Shown piece by piece: positions 12,339 to 24,394 of a stretch of 64,000 nucleotides of DNA. The DNA comes from Anseranas semipalmata (lineage: Eukaryota; Chordata; Aves; Anseriformes; Anseranatidae): contig VXAA01000849.1 of NCBI GenBank assembly GCA_013399115.1, forward strand, positions 1 to 64,000, written 5' to 3'. Both the position numbers and the translations under genes were made by a program. The first letter of the stretch is position 1, and each line of letters begins with the position of its first letter. The notes below the pieces were generated by a model that worked only from the letters and a program-made list of their open reading frames with translations, was not told the DNA's origin and did not search any database.

Positions 12339-14289
12339 GTACAGAGCAAAAGACATCAACATGTCACAGGAGTTACAGGAGTTGAAACAAGAGTCAATGG
12401 CAGTGTATAAGACAGGGAACTTAGTGGTATAAATCTATTAATAATAACCTTCAACACTGTATTTGAGATTAGGTCTTTGTATCCTACCAGTACTGAAACA
12501 TGGTACTTCATACAATGGAACTCTCCACTATTTACATGATCTCAGTTCTCCCTCCAGGATATCAAGGATTAACATAGTTTATTGTGTTTTGTCGTTCCAC
12601 TATATACCAGCATGACTGTAAACCTCTCTTTTTGGTTAGGTTCTTTGCTTGTGAAGTTGTTTTGGTTTGGTTTGGTTTGGTTTGGTTTGGTTTGGTTTGG
12701 TTTGGTTTGGTTTGGTTGGTTGTTTTATTAAAGATAATTAATAGTTTTATTAAGTTTCTTTTTGCCTGCATTGGCTCTTCTGTTACCTCTCTGATATCAC
12801 TCTTTGCCCAGAGTTTACCTTCACTACACTTAGTAGTGTCTGTTCTATTAAATTAAGCCTGAATCTGTCCCAATTCAGGAGTGACTGAAAATTATTACTA
12901 TTCTGATGGGTGCTCAATGACCTTTTTGAAATAAGCTGTGGTCCTGGTCCACGTTGTGTGGATGGTCCACATCTCCCCAACACTGTAACAGCTGACACTA
13001 ATTGACACCCTTGTTCTCAGTCTTAGTAGGCAAGTTAAGCACCAGGTTGTGCAATTAACTATTCTCCCGCTGCTGGGTGTGATCTCCGTAGGTCAAAGTT
13101 GAAGCAGAATATAAAGGCAAGCAAGGAAAGCCCAAGTAATTGCTGCTTGTGCTGTACCTTCTTTGTGACCTAAGTCACCAGGGCTTTTCAGATTTCATGG
13201 TCTCCAAGGTAAATGTAAAACAAAGTCACTTAGGAAATGTCCTTGAAAAGGTATTTCTGGACCATTTTTATAATTCTGCAGTGACTGATAGTGATCCGAA
13301 TGCTAACACAGTAACAGGTTGGCAGAAACACTTTATTACCTTAATTGTGGATGAGAAGTAATTCTGCAAAAAGAAAGAGGGAACTTGTCATCCCACGCTT
13401 CAGTGGGATTCTCAGGCATATTCGGATAGAAGCCGAGTGCTATGAATGTCAGATGGTGGGTCCCCCAGGCTCCCTGGCAACCTGCAAGCGACTAAGAAAG
13501 AGGCAACAGCTTGCTTCAAGTATCCTTCGTAGAGATGACATAGTTAGATAAACCCAACAGGGAGCATAGCACGTGGAGGGAGCAGTCTGGTAAGAGGAAA
13601 CCATTCCCTGTGGGACTGGCTCCATATTGCCACATGAAATGTTCAAAACACTGCTAGCCAGGAAAGTTGAATTTATTGCTTAATGAGCAGAGGACCCGGA
13701 AAAGATCTTTGACAACTGCAGTGTAAACACAGCCACTTAATAGGGTGTTATTGAATGCCAAGAGGAAATTAAAAAAATCTGTCCTACAAGCAGCACTTTC
13801 TACCGTATAGAATATGATTGGAATAAATACAGAACACAGAAAGCAGCTGTAGAGAACAGATGAGATATTAGATATGGTGGAAAGAAGAGAAGAACTGAAA
13901 TCCAGAGGGCATTTTTTAGACTGCCTTGAGTATAAGAGTCATGAAAAAGAAACGATGAAGGAAGACAAGTTAGCATAACAGCAGCAGAGTGATGGAGGTA
14001 ACACAAAATGACACTGTGACATTATTAAGAAGCTCAGCAACACACTCGACCTCCATCACAATGTCATCAGGACAGATGGCAACAATTGGCAAAGACAAGG
14101 CACAGCATGTCTGGAAAGCAATAAGAGCCTATAGAAGAAAAAATAATATGAGCAGCTATGGAAAACACAAGAGAGTACTACAGATTTTTCTAGATCTAAA
14201 CAATTTACTCTTCACCCTATGCATATTTGTCACAACTGCCTGATGGATATGACATCATTTACCACTTTGTCAAAACTTTGTAAAGAATC
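12339..14289. other. Stretch without a gene
   Basis: Contains the (TTTGG)11 array (12661-12715). The remaining open frames are short, without splice or domain support. Nothing else is recognised. Confidence 0.55.
12661..12715 (+). repeat. (TTTGG)11 pentanucleotide microsatellite
   Basis: Eleven perfect TTTGG units in a row. It gives spurious open frames on both strands (a Thr-Lys-Pro-Asn-Gln cycle on the minus strand). It is not the vertebrate telomere repeat TTAGGG. Its perfection suggests recent expansion and probable length polymorphism. Confidence 0.97.
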
Positions 14290-14299
14290 AGGGCTTTCA

Positions 14300-14470
14300 A
14301 GGAACTCATTATTATCATTTATTATTCTTGTTATTACCTCTGAGACCTATTGTGAAGGACTGCATCATGCTAGGCACTTGCCTAAAACAGAATTAAAAAA
14401 TGGTCTCTGACAAGTGAGCTTACAATCAAAATGTAGCATGAAACAAAACACTTTGGTGCAGATACGAGGG
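14300..14470 (+). repeat. Relic of an ancient amniote interspersed repeat (SINE/MIR-tail-like)
   Basis: The segment has the order GCTAGGCACTTGCC, a run of A-rich bases, GGTCTCTGAC and GAGCTTACAATC. This matches from memory a widespread old sauropsid/amniote repeat with a 'gctaggcactgtac...gagcttacaatct' tail. The copy is diverged. The family name is not certain without a repeat-library search. Confidence 0.5.
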
Positions 14471-14581
14471 GGTATAATGAAAGAGGCTCATCTTCTAGGA
14501 ATGTCAGCAAAGGTCATAGAGAAATGACAAAAAGAAGAAAATGAAGCTATAAGGAGTAAGGAAGTACAGTTACTTGTTCAT

Positions 14582-14852
14582 AAATTTTAAACTAAGAAAG
14601 AATAGATTTAGATTAGGTATTCAGAAGAAATTCTTTAATATGAGGGTGGTGAGGCACTGGAGCAGGTTGCCCAAAGAAGCTGTCGATGCCCCATCCCTGG
14701 AAGTGTTCAAGACCAGGCTGGATGGGGCTTTGAGCAACCTGGTCAAGTGGGTGTTGTCCCTGCCCATGGCAGGGGGATTGGAACCAGGTGGTCTTAAACG
14801 TCCCTTCCAACCCAAACCATTCTATGATTCTATGATTCTATGATTTTATGAT
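14582..14852 (+). mobile_element. CR1 LINE 3' end, about 270 bp
   Basis: A strongly 5'-truncated CR1. It encodes the extreme ORF2 C-terminus on the plus strand (FFNMRVVRHWSRLP followed by [17 protein letters not shown]), then the 3' UTR with CCCTTCCAACCCAAACC and a tail of three ATTCTATG-type units to about 14852. An A17 tract (14881-14897) follows 28 bases further on, not directly at the tail, so it is not a poly(A) tail of the element. Confidence 0.94.
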
Positions 14853-15539
14853 AAAGATCTCGCTTTTAAAATTAGTGGACAAAAAAAAAAAAAAAAACAG
14901 GACAAGCAAGGTACAGGTGAAGAACAAGAATATAAGAAATAGAAAGTAGAAACACTAGGAAAAAATTGCCAAATTAATAATAACACAATAGAAAAAAGAA
15001 ATATCTGAGGCAGGGAAAGCATTAAGTAGATAAATTGTTGAGTAACAGACAAAATAACATTTCAGCCAGAGCTGGTGTAAACCAAACAGGGCACAGGAAT
15101 GTAGTCCGTCCTGCAACAGCAGTGTTAACCATGAAGTCAGCTCAGTATTGCTGAGCAATACTACCGAGAATCAACTCTCCACATGCTGAGCTCCTGTGGG
15201 GGGGGAAAGTTAATCTCTGACTAACTGAGAAAACTTCATAAAAAACTTCAGCCAATAGGACAGTGGGTGAAATAGGGTAGAAGAAGGAAAGCTTTCACTA
15301 GCCAGAATTACAAGGACTTTGGCAAGCCACCTTGTGTTTGGGAAGGGCTATCCCCATCTCTTTTTCTTAGTAGAAATTTGAATTGTTTATTTCTGCCTCT
15401 GTGTTTTTGCACAAAGACACATTTTGAACATGAGTTAAGGGAAATTTACAGAAAGGTAGAGAGCAGCAATACATAAAAATGCAATGTGAGAAGCCGTATG
15501 TGGCACTAGGTCCTGCTGTTCAATTCCATGTGTGTTGGG
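14853..15539. other. Stretch without a gene
   Basis: Contains an A17 run (14881-14897) and otherwise unremarkable sequence. Confidence 0.55.
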
Positions 15540-15835
15540 TATTTGCTTGACCCTTCCCAGCTGTTGTGTACTTCCTGATCCCCCAGATGATATGAGCCCC
15601 TTGCCTGATCAGCTTCCAGATGCTATACTGTTCCCAATTCCTCCTGATCGTAAGTCTCAACGCCAACTCAGTTCCAGCTGCCATAACTCTCATCCTTCCT
15701 CACTGAAGAACTCCCTACCCAACAGTTCCCCCAAATGTCATAACCTGCCTGACCCTCCCCAGCTGTTGCAATCCTCCTGATCCCACACTGTAAAACCTCT
15801 TTGATTTGTCCCCTTCCCAGCTTCTCCGCCCATTA
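15540..15835 (+). repeat. Degenerate C-rich minisatellite
   Basis: A loosely repeated unit of about 30-40 bases recurs five to eight times with the core CCCAGCTGTTG...CCTCCTGATC. Examples start near 15553 (TTCCCAGCTGTTGTG), 15755 (CCCCAGCTGTTGCA) and 15818 (TTCCCAGCTTCTCC), and the ending CTGATC or CTGACC recurs near 15578, 15605, 15645 and 15777. Units differ in length and sequence, so this is an old array. The C-rich strand contrasts sharply with the AT-rich block that follows. Confidence 0.55.
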
Positions 15836-16039
15836 CCACTGAAGGCTGTGGTCCAGATCTTATCTCCTTGAAGTGTCCTACAAGTGCAAAAATGTACAAT
15901 TGTAGCTCACAGATTCCTAGGTGAAACAGTTTTCTTTACAGTATATATCTTTTCAGCCAGATTTCAGACAAACCTTCCAGCTGCAGTAGCTTTACAGTAG
16001 TAAAAATCTGACTTCATGTAGATTTATCAGCATTTGGAA

Positions 16040-16215
16040 CTTTATATAGATTATTTTATGGTGTAATACATATCATATTGTATAATACGAAATCAATATT
16101 ACATTATAATAATCATATATTATATAACCAATATATAATATTAATATTATGTATTAATGTATAATTAATTAACAAATAAATACAACTATTGTAATATACA
16201 CAGTATAACATAATC
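16040..16215. repeat. Extremely AT-rich low-complexity block with palindromes
   Basis: About 175 bases of nearly pure A/T, rich in TATA and TAAT steps. It contains a perfect 16-base palindrome at 16135-16150 (ATAATATTAATATTAT), and TTAATTAA-type palindromes follow. Such DNA melts easily and can extrude cruciforms. No function is shown. Confidence 0.8.
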
Positions 16216-17699
16216 AATGTCTTTAGGGTTTTCTTTTATGTATGACAAGTAAAAGGACACACTGCATAGAAAACTGAGGTTCCCTTTGCTTTATTTAAAA
16301 GCCAACCCCGAAATGTAGTCCATATTTAATTACCCTCAAGCTTCTTTATCCCATTCTACCAGCATATTCTAAATGCTTTGAAACTTGTGTCCACTTCATG
16401 TTGCAAAACTGACACAAAGAAGCACTGGCATAAAGAGAATCCAGAGGTCCACACACAGGGTTTAAAACCGGGGTTCAGATTTTATTTCAGATGCAATAGA
16501 TTACAAATAAGGGGGAAAAAAAAAAAAAAACACCCGATTTTTCAGACAAAATTACTAAATACAGTAGGGGAACAAGTTCCATTGTTGGCATGATTTTGGT
16601 ATCTGCTGGATATTCATAAAAACGTTCACAGTTCAATACCCTTTTGCATTAATTGTTTTCTCCAGAACTGCTAAAGAGTTCATTAAGCATCATTTTTAAC
16701 ACTCTTCTTTTAAAACGTTCAGTTATTTATTTAGAGGAAGAGGTGGAAATAAAGAAAAGAAGACAAAGTGTATGACTTAGATCACCACTCCTGCAACTTA
16801 TTCAATCTCTATTGAGTATATGGCAAATGTACCTACTCTTTGATATTTGTCCAAGTCAGCAGTACAAAAAAAAAAAAANAAAAAAAAAAAAAAAAAAAAA
16901 AAAAGAGTAGTTAGCATAATAAGGTCCTCAATTTATCAGTTCTAGGGTTACTTCTTCTCTATGTACAATATCCCTATCATCCTGCATACACTGTTAAATG
17001 CACCTTGATAGTTTTGTTAGCTGTCCTACCATGTTTCCTCTCATTCCACATCCATCTTATGACCCCTAAGTGCATGCACTGGCTAAGTAAGGACCTGTAC
17101 CTGCTGCGGCTGGTCCCAAGGTGTGTATATGATAACCTACTGTAATGTATGACTCATAGTAACAGCTATAGGTATCAGAAATACCTGTATAAATATAAGA
17201 ATAGTGAATCAGACCACAGTCTTACAAGAATATGTATGCCATCAGCTGGGTTTTATATGGATGCCAGATTCAACTACACGGAGTCAACCAAGAAACTGAT
17301 GCCTGAAATCATCATTAATGGTAATTTTAACAAGAAATTTAGATAGGTCTAGATATAAGGAACTTTCATATTTGAAAAACTGATTCTCTGTGATACAGGG
17401 GAAACAGAGTGACATATCTTTCAGTATTATGAAGGGATTCTTGTTTGCTTTGTTTTTTATAAGATTTGCTAAAGTTTGTGCACGTCAGTCTGCATAAGTG
17501 ATAAAGGACCCTGTGTGCCTTCTTGTAAAGGAGACAACAGAATTCAGAAACCATGTAGGCTTTTCTGCCTCCATGCCCCTGTGTGCATCCTCAGAATATA
17601 TAATAATAAATTTACTTTAGAAGGATTCCCTTTTATTTAAAAAATCTCTCCCATTTTCACACATCTGAACAACTGGTCTGATAATCTCATGAAAGACAT
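16216..17699. other. Stretch without a gene
   Basis: Holds a G5A15 run (16511-16530) and a long A tract with an N (16866-16904). No convincing open frame or interspersed repeat was seen. Confidence 0.55.
16866..16904 (+). repeat. Poly(A) tract, about 39 bases, with one N
   Basis: An almost pure A run with an ambiguous base at 16879. The length is probably unreliable in the assembly. It could be the tail of an old retroposed sequence, but no recognisable retroposed body or target-site duplication was found next to it. Confidence 0.85.
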
Positions 17700-18308
17700 T
17701 TCATAGAATCATAGAATCATAGAATGGTTTGGGTTGGACCCCAAAGATCATCTAATTCAGACCTCCCTCCTGTGGGCAGGGACACATTCCACTAGATCAG
17801 GTTGCCCAGGGCCTCGTCCAACCTGGTCTTGAACACCTGCAGGGATGGAGCACCCACAGCTTCTCTGGGCAACCTGTTCCAGTGCCTCACCACCTTCAGA
17901 GTAAAGAATTTCTTCTGAATATCTAATATAAATCTACCCTTTTTTAGTTTAAAACCATTACTCCTTGTCCTATCACTACACTCCCTGACAAAGAGTCCTT
18001 CTCATGCGTTCTCGTAAGCCCCCTTTAGGTACTTGAAGGCCGCTATAAGGTCTCCCTGGAGTCTTCCCTTCTCCACACTGAACAACCCCAACTCCCTCAG
18101 CCTGTCTTCATAGGAGAGGTGCTCCAGCCCTTTGGTCATCCTCGTGGCCCTCCTCTGAACTCATTCTAATATGTCCATGTCCTCCTTGTGCTGCAGGCCT
18201 CAGAGCTGAACGCAGCACTCCATGTGGGGAGTATCATGAGAGCACAGTAGAGAGGGAGAATCACCTCCCTCGACCTGCTGGCCATGCTTCTTTTGATGCA
18301 GCCATTTC
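17700..18308 (-). mobile_element. CR1 LINE 3' fragment, about 600 bp
   Basis: Begins at the 3' end with three ATTCTATG-type units in reverse (17702-17726), then GGTTTGGGTTGGACC, the 3' UTR, and the ORF2 C-terminal region through GGTGCTCCAGCCC. It ends near 18308 after GACCTGCTGGCCATGCTTC. The reading frame on the minus strand is interrupted. The copy is a typical 5'-truncated, inactive insertion close in type to the plus-strand copies at 10.6-12.3 and 14.6 kb. Confidence 0.94.
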
Positions 18309-19084
18309 TGAAATATTTCCATTTCTCTTCAGCCATCAGTACCACCAAGGTAAAAGAACAACATGGAAGACTGGAATACAAAAATGACAGCAACATATTT
18401 TGAGGCAGACATAGTTAAGTTTTCTTCAAAGCTAATAAAGTAGGTTGTCCTACACTTCTGAATTTGTAGCAAACTATAAAACAACTTGCTTGAGGCTTCC
18501 CCCCCCCAGTAAAATACTAAGGTAAACCAAATTATGTTCAGGACAAAACAGAATGAAAGAGCCAATGAAGCCATACAGCAGTGTCTCTGTGTCAGTTTAC
18601 AGAGGAAAATATGGAGGAGTGTGAAAAACAGCTAATAATTCTCTTTCAGAGAAAGAGGCTCATACACTTTTCACGTACATCCAAATTCAAATACAGTGTT
18701 TTCTATTTTATTCCCTTATAAGGAAATGGACTAGCAATTAAATAGTTTCTTTTAATTTGTAGGCAAGGGAAGCCTTTAACACCTTCATTGTATAAGGATG
18801 CAATTTGTAGTAGAAGTTTTTGTCGGAAGAAAAGGGCTGACAAGAACAATGAAGAGCAGGCAAAAAGGTGACAGTGGAAATGTAAAGAAATGTTACAGGT
18901 GCTCCTCACAGCTGGTAGGTTAAATGACTATCACAGACTTGGCAAACCCTGTTTACAGCCATGTGGATGTTAATGTGGATGCCATTTTTATATCTGAAGG
19001 AATCTCAGCTCAAAAACTTAGAGCACATGTAGAAAACTGAACTTTTGCACAGGAGCCAAAAGTTAAGAAACCTCCTATTCTCTC
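18309..19084. other. Stretch without a gene
   Basis: Short open frames only; a C9 run near 18499. Nothing recognised. Confidence 0.5.
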
Positions 19085-19165
19085 TTACAGTTTCTGTGTT
19101 TGTGAGAAAAAGATCTAAAGCAAGTCATAGCCCTGTGCCTCAGTTTCCCATTCACACACAAAAAA
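19085..19165 (+). repeat. Probable MIR-type SINE relic
   Basis: The segment GCAAGTCATAG...CTGTGCCTCAGTTTCCC matches the conserved core of MIR-like SINEs (the gggcaagtca...ctgtgcctcagtttccc part), known from amniote genomes generally. It ends in an A15 run at 19160-19174. The match is from memory and covers only the core. Confidence 0.6.
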
Positions 19166-19278
19166 AAAAAAAAAGGTAATTTGTCTTCATTTCACAAGAG
19201 TGTATGGTTCTTGATGTATGAATATTTGTCATCACCTTTCTCACACAGTGCATTTGTTCTGTTAAAAACTGTAAAGGA

Positions 19279-20760
19279 TCATAGAATCATGGATTTATAG
19301 AATATCCCGAGTTGGAAGGGATCCACAAGGATCATCAAGTCCAACTTCTGGCTCCACACAGGACCACCCAAAAATCAGACCCTATGTCTGAGAACATTGT
19401 ACAAATGCTTCTTGAACTCCAGTAGGCTTGGTGCCACTTCCCTGGGGAGCCTGTTCCAGTGCCCGACCACCCTCTCAGTGAAGAACCTTTTCCTAACACC
19501 CAGCCTGAACCTTCCCTGCCGCATCTTCATGCTGTTCCCTCACATCCTGTCGCTGTCACCAGTGAGAAGAGATCAGTGCCCGCCCCTCTGCTTGCTCCCT
19601 TTGCAAGGATAGGCCGCTATGAGGCCTCCCTTCAGTCTCCTCTTCTCAGGGCTGAACAAACCAAGTGACCTCAGCCACTCCTCATACATCTTCCCCTCTA
19701 GACCCTTCACCACCTTTGTTGCCCTCCTTTGGACACTCTCTAATAGTTTTATGTCCTTCTTATATTGTGGCACCCAAAACTGCACACAGTACTCTAGGTG
19801 AGGCCGCACCAGCGCGGAGCAGAGCGGGACAATCCCTCCCCTCGACCGGTTAGCAATACTGTGCTTGATGCAACCCAGGGTACGGTTGGCCCTTTTTGTT
19901 GCCAGGTCATGGTGTCCCAGGTGCAGAATCTGTCACTTGCTCTTGTTAAATTGCATATGGTTTGTGATTGCCAAGCCCTCAAATTTGTCAAGATCTCTCT
20001 GCAGGGCCTCTCTACCCTCTAGGTAGTCAACAGCTCCTCCTCGTTTAGTGTTGTCTACAAACTTACTTAGTATACACTCGAGACCTGCAACCAGATCATT
20101 TATAAAAACATTGAAGAGAACTGGCCCTCAAATGGAGCCCTGAGGAACCCCACTAGTGACTGGCCACCAGCCTGTTGTAACCCCATTTACTGTAACACTT
20201 CGAGCCCAACCTGTCAGCCAATTGTTCACCCATCGTATTATGTATTTGTCTAGCTGTATGCTGGACATTTTGTCCGGAGCATACTGTGAGAAATCATATC
20301 AAAAGCTTTGCTGAATTCTGAAAAGATTACACCAACTGGTTTCCTTTGCTCAACTAGGTGGGTAACTTTGTCATAAAAGGAAATTAAGTCCGTTAAACAG
20401 GAATTTCTTCTTGTGAACCCATGTTGGCCGTGACCAGTGACTGTGTTGTCTTTCAAGTGTATTTCAGTAACTCCCAGAATACTCTTCTCCATAATTTTGT
20501 CAGGCACTGAAGTGAGACTGACAGGCCTGTAATTACCAGGGTCTTCTCTCTTGCCCTTCTTGAAAATTAGGACATGTGCCAGCTTCCAGTTGAATGGGAC
20601 CTCCCAGATTCCCAAGAACACTGAAAAATAATTGAGAGAGTTATTATACATTTTGTTAATAGAATATGTTTCTGTGACATCAAGTGCTCCATCAGTTTTA
20701 ATCTCAGTTCCTATATTTGAGTAACAGCTGAATACTTCTTTTCTGGCAGAGTGCAATGCC
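19279..20760 (-). mobile_element. Older, diverged CR1-type LINE with RT domain, 5'-truncated
   Basis: Starts with a degraded ATTCTATG tail in reverse (19279-19305), then 3' UTR, then minus-strand coding sequence. Recognisable parts from 3' to 5' on the plus strand: [13 protein letters not shown] and [18 protein letters not shown] (19640-19809), the FVDN box (20050-20061), a PQGSI block with an in-frame stop (about 20125-20140), motif A SEFSKAFD (about 20293-20328), and [15 protein letters not shown] (about 20505-20545). The catalytic boxes are altered: the first aspartate of motif A reads glutamate and FADD reads FVDN. The element is therefore dead. It differs in sequence from the other CR1 copies here and is likely another, older subfamily. 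The 5' edge is uncertain by about 60 bases. Confidence 0.9.
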
Positions 20761-22521
20761 TTCTGTTTCTGTCTTTTTCCTTCCCCAGCACATAGTCAAG
20801 TTATATTGAGTCCCTTGGGGACAGAAGAGACCAGAAAGCCAGGTTGATTTGTTAGGCCCCAAGGCTTGGCCTCAGGCACAAGTATGTATAGTCTGAGAGC
20901 TTCATTCTCATCCTCCGTGCATACGTAAACTCTGTTATTGTTAATGGAAGTGATACACATACACTGAAAGACCAGATATTTCTTTCGTTCTTAGTCTGTT
21001 AAAGAATGCTGTAAATACAGAGGAAAATTAACCAAACATACTAGAAAATCTCTGTCCCATATGTGTTTTGCACAGGAAAAATCTGGGATCTAACTTTGAA
21101 ATGAGAATTATGATGTGTTTTTAAACTGAAATGTGCTTGGTGTGCAATAGTAATGAAAGCTTTTTCCAAAACCTTGAGCAGTGACAGTGAACTGTACCAA
21201 GGTAACCACAGCAGCCAGGTCATGGCATGGTAGATGAAGTTCTTGACACAGTGAAGTTGTTCAGAAGACAGCAGAAGGAAGTACAGTTGTTTACATCTCA
21301 AGAGGAATCACACTGAACTGGATTGAGCTTCCTATGCTTGAGCTCACATTGCCTGTAAAAGACATAGTCTTCATTCTCTATATCCAGGTGAGGCTACAAA
21401 AGATAGCTAGCTTGCCATCAAAGGGGAAAGGTAAAACAAAATTAACACAGGCTATCTAAAGTCACTCTAAAAACCTGATCCTTTGAAATCAATGGATTCC
21501 TTTTAAATCAAATCCCTGATATCTCATAGTACAAATGCCCATGTTCCATTTCTGTAAACTTTAATAAGACATAAGTTTTTATGTTTGAAAAAATATTCAC
21601 AACAGCAATATCAGGAGTGCTAATGGCTCAATTCAAATCACCTATAACAGTTTGTTTTGTTTCCCCTCCATGTTTTAATATAGCCCAGTTCTATACTCCC
21701 CCATTCAGCCCTGCAGACTGAGGCAAGAGCGAGGAAGAGTAAGGTGGGCAGGCTGGTACCACTGAATGCTGACTCTCCAGTCCACATGCTGTGGGTGAAG
21801 TGAGATTGTGATGAGTTGGAAACTGTGATTCCACAGCATACCTCAGTTTGTAGTAGTTTATCCTGGACTAAACTGGCTGTTTCTAATTCACAAGTGTGCC
21901 AAGCTGCCATACCTATCTGGTCTGCATTATCTTAAGATGACTGGGACAGCAACTGACTCACCTGGTGAGTTACTAAAGGTGGCACAAACAAGGGCTGATC
22001 AAGATGGCAGCTCCTCTGAGGTGAGGATCCTCTGCAGGCTTGGATCAACGACTACCAGCAAGCCACCATAGCACACGCATTTACTGCTAGTGATGAAAGA
22101 GAGAGAGGGAGGGGGAAGGAAGCCTTTGGTGTGACTGAGAGATGGATTTTTCTAAAGAATCTCATTCCATTGGAAATAGGATTCAGTCGCTTTATAAGTT
22201 CTTGTCTACAAAAAAAAAAAAAAATCTATACTTTCTAAGATTATTGTCTCTTTATTTCACCAACAGGATTTAAATAATTTAAGAGCACATGCAGAGCCAA
22301 TGGGGCAGACAGAAGTGCAATATTTGTATGCAAATGACCCTAAACTTTGTGGCTCCATGAGAGTTTCATCAGTACCTAACAAAGTATTGCAGAACAAAAG
22401 TCCAGCACGTTCTGGCAACTAGTCCACAGAGATAAGCTACAAAAGTTATTTGTCAGCCTCTTAATGCTTCAGGAGGAAAGATATTTACCATGGGAGAGGG
22501 CAGCTGTACATGGTTTTAAGG

Positions 22522-22570
22522 TTATTATTGTTGTTGTTGTTGTTGCTATTGCTGTTCTTATTATTATTTA
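22522..22570 (+). repeat. (TTG)n / (TTA)n trinucleotide microsatellite
   Basis: Five TTG units flanked on both sides by TTA units, interrupted in the middle. Confidence 0.9.
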
Positions 22571-23087
22571 TATTTTGTACCCAAAGTGAACTGCCCCACA
22601 CATTTGGCAGTTTAGGCCACGTTTGGGCTAAACCACACCAGTTAGAAAAACCTTCCTGCTTTGTATATTCAGAACAAGTTTCATGAGAAGTATCTCAGAA
22701 ACATCTGCCTTCATTATAATTATATTTCTATTTCAGCTGCACCAAGCTATTTACAGATGAGCCTGTTCATAAAGAGCTTTATAATTAAGCAAACAGAAAT
22801 ATCTTTTTATAGGATGCAGATCTAGGGGTGATAATCACACACAAAATACACAGCAACAGTTGCAAATAGAGTGTTCAGTGCTAGTTATATAGTTAGTGAT
22901 GTGCTCAATAAAGCCTGACATGTCTTTGTTCCTAACTGTAAGAAAATATGGTCTTTGCAACACACCAGTGTAAACTGCCTTTTTCATATACAAAAGGCCA
23001 TATATTTCAGAGGGTATTGCCTGAAAGCCAGCATGAAAACAAGCCCTCATTTCTCCAGTATGACATGATTACCAAGCTCTTGGGTGG

Positions 23088-23127
23088 AAAAAGGAGCTGA
23101 CAGCATAAAAAAGGAACTGACAGCATA
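23088..23127 (+). repeat. 20-bp tandem duplication
   Basis: Two copies (23088-23107, 23108-23127) with the core CTGACAGCATA, one mismatch (GGAGCTG versus GGAACTG). Confidence 0.92.
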
Positions 23128-23687
23128 TATACGAATTTCAGAAGTGTGACCTAACTCCTCCACAGACGGACACTGAAAGACAGGGAAGCAAAATGAGCAA
23201 GTATTGGCAGAGAAAAAAAAAAAAAAAAAAAAAGATGATCTAAAATAAAGCAAAATTACTGTCTAAGGCCTTTTCACAGCATATGTGCACCAGAAATCCA
23301 GCCTCATCTCTTCTTAAGAACATCTTTGTCACTTACTTCCCTCAAGATTGCAAACTTGCTCTTTTGCAGCACTTTCTTAGAATTTTTATAACCAATTGTA
23401 GCCCAACAAGTGGGTTTGTAAACTGAACTGCTGTGATACACCATATGAAACCCAAGTCTGAGCAACTTGCCAAAGAAAACCACACAAAGATTAAATTAAA
23501 CTATATATGACACCTCATTTTTCAAAAACAAGATTTTGTTTATGGGAATTTCTACGTGTTTTTTTTTTTCTTTCTTCACATTTAAATCAGCCAAAATAGA
23601 TGTCTGAAAGAAGACAGCAGAGAGCAGGCCCCTATATATAACCTAAAAAAAGCTATAAACAGAAGGAGTGAAGTGAGTAGAATAATG

Positions 23688-23711
23688 TCTTTGCTAAAAT
23701 CTTTGCTAAAA
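23688..23711 (+). repeat. 12-bp perfect tandem duplication
   Basis: TCTTTGCTAAAA occurs twice with no spacer. Confidence 0.95.
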
Positions 23712-24394
23712 TCATGTAGGATCACTTTAGTCTATTCCAGGTAAACTAAATAGTTTAATTTGGTTTAGAATTTGTTATTAATTTACTTTATTTTTATACC
23801 CTTGGACAGATTAAAAATATTCCAGTGAGACATTCCTAGAAGGATTTGAAAGGGAAATATGTAGAAGATTTCAGTATTTGTCAATATCGTTTTCATATCG
23901 GTTCTTACATATGTTAATCACACTCTCTACTTCAGGTTAGTTTTACACATTTAACATGCATGCGTTGCTTTCCTGGAGGACCTTTCCTTTGTCTGTTGAC
24001 TACACAGAGTGCCTCTGGAGGCAAAGCTACAAGTCAGCAATGTAAATACTCTTCCATTCAACTGCACCACCTCTAAAGTGGTTTCTTCATTGCTACACCA
24101 TATATTTCAGAAAACGTTAAGTAGTTCTTATAATCATGTTAGACAAACATGAGTCTCAATGATGGGAATTACAAAAGTGTTCTAATGCCTGATTTGTACT
24201 GCTATTTAACTTGAAAGGGTCTCCCAGTAAACATCCAAAAATTACTTCATTACTTTCCTTAAAACCAAAGACTTAATGGTGGTTAAGCACTGGGTAAGCT
24301 GTGGTGTTCTCTTTTATTCCCCATCGTGCCAATCAGTATTTTATTCTCATTTCTCCAAGCCTCTCCATCTGTATCCACCCATTGCTTCTAACCT

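Larger units (their letters stand above)
20761..24394. other. Stretch without a gene
   Basis: Contains A15 (22210-22224), a (TTG)n/(TTA)n array (22522-22570), two short tandem duplications (23088-23127 and 23688-23711) and A21 (23213-23233). Open frames are short and unsupported. Confidence 0.5.

Noticed and set aside
12661..12715. Interstitial telomere repeat
   Set aside because: The unit is TTTGG, not TTAGGG.
12562..12856. Open frames on both strands with cyclic Thr-Lys-Pro-Asn-Gln or Val-Trp-Phe-Gly-Leu residues
   Set aside because: They are translations of the (TTTGG)11 microsatellite.
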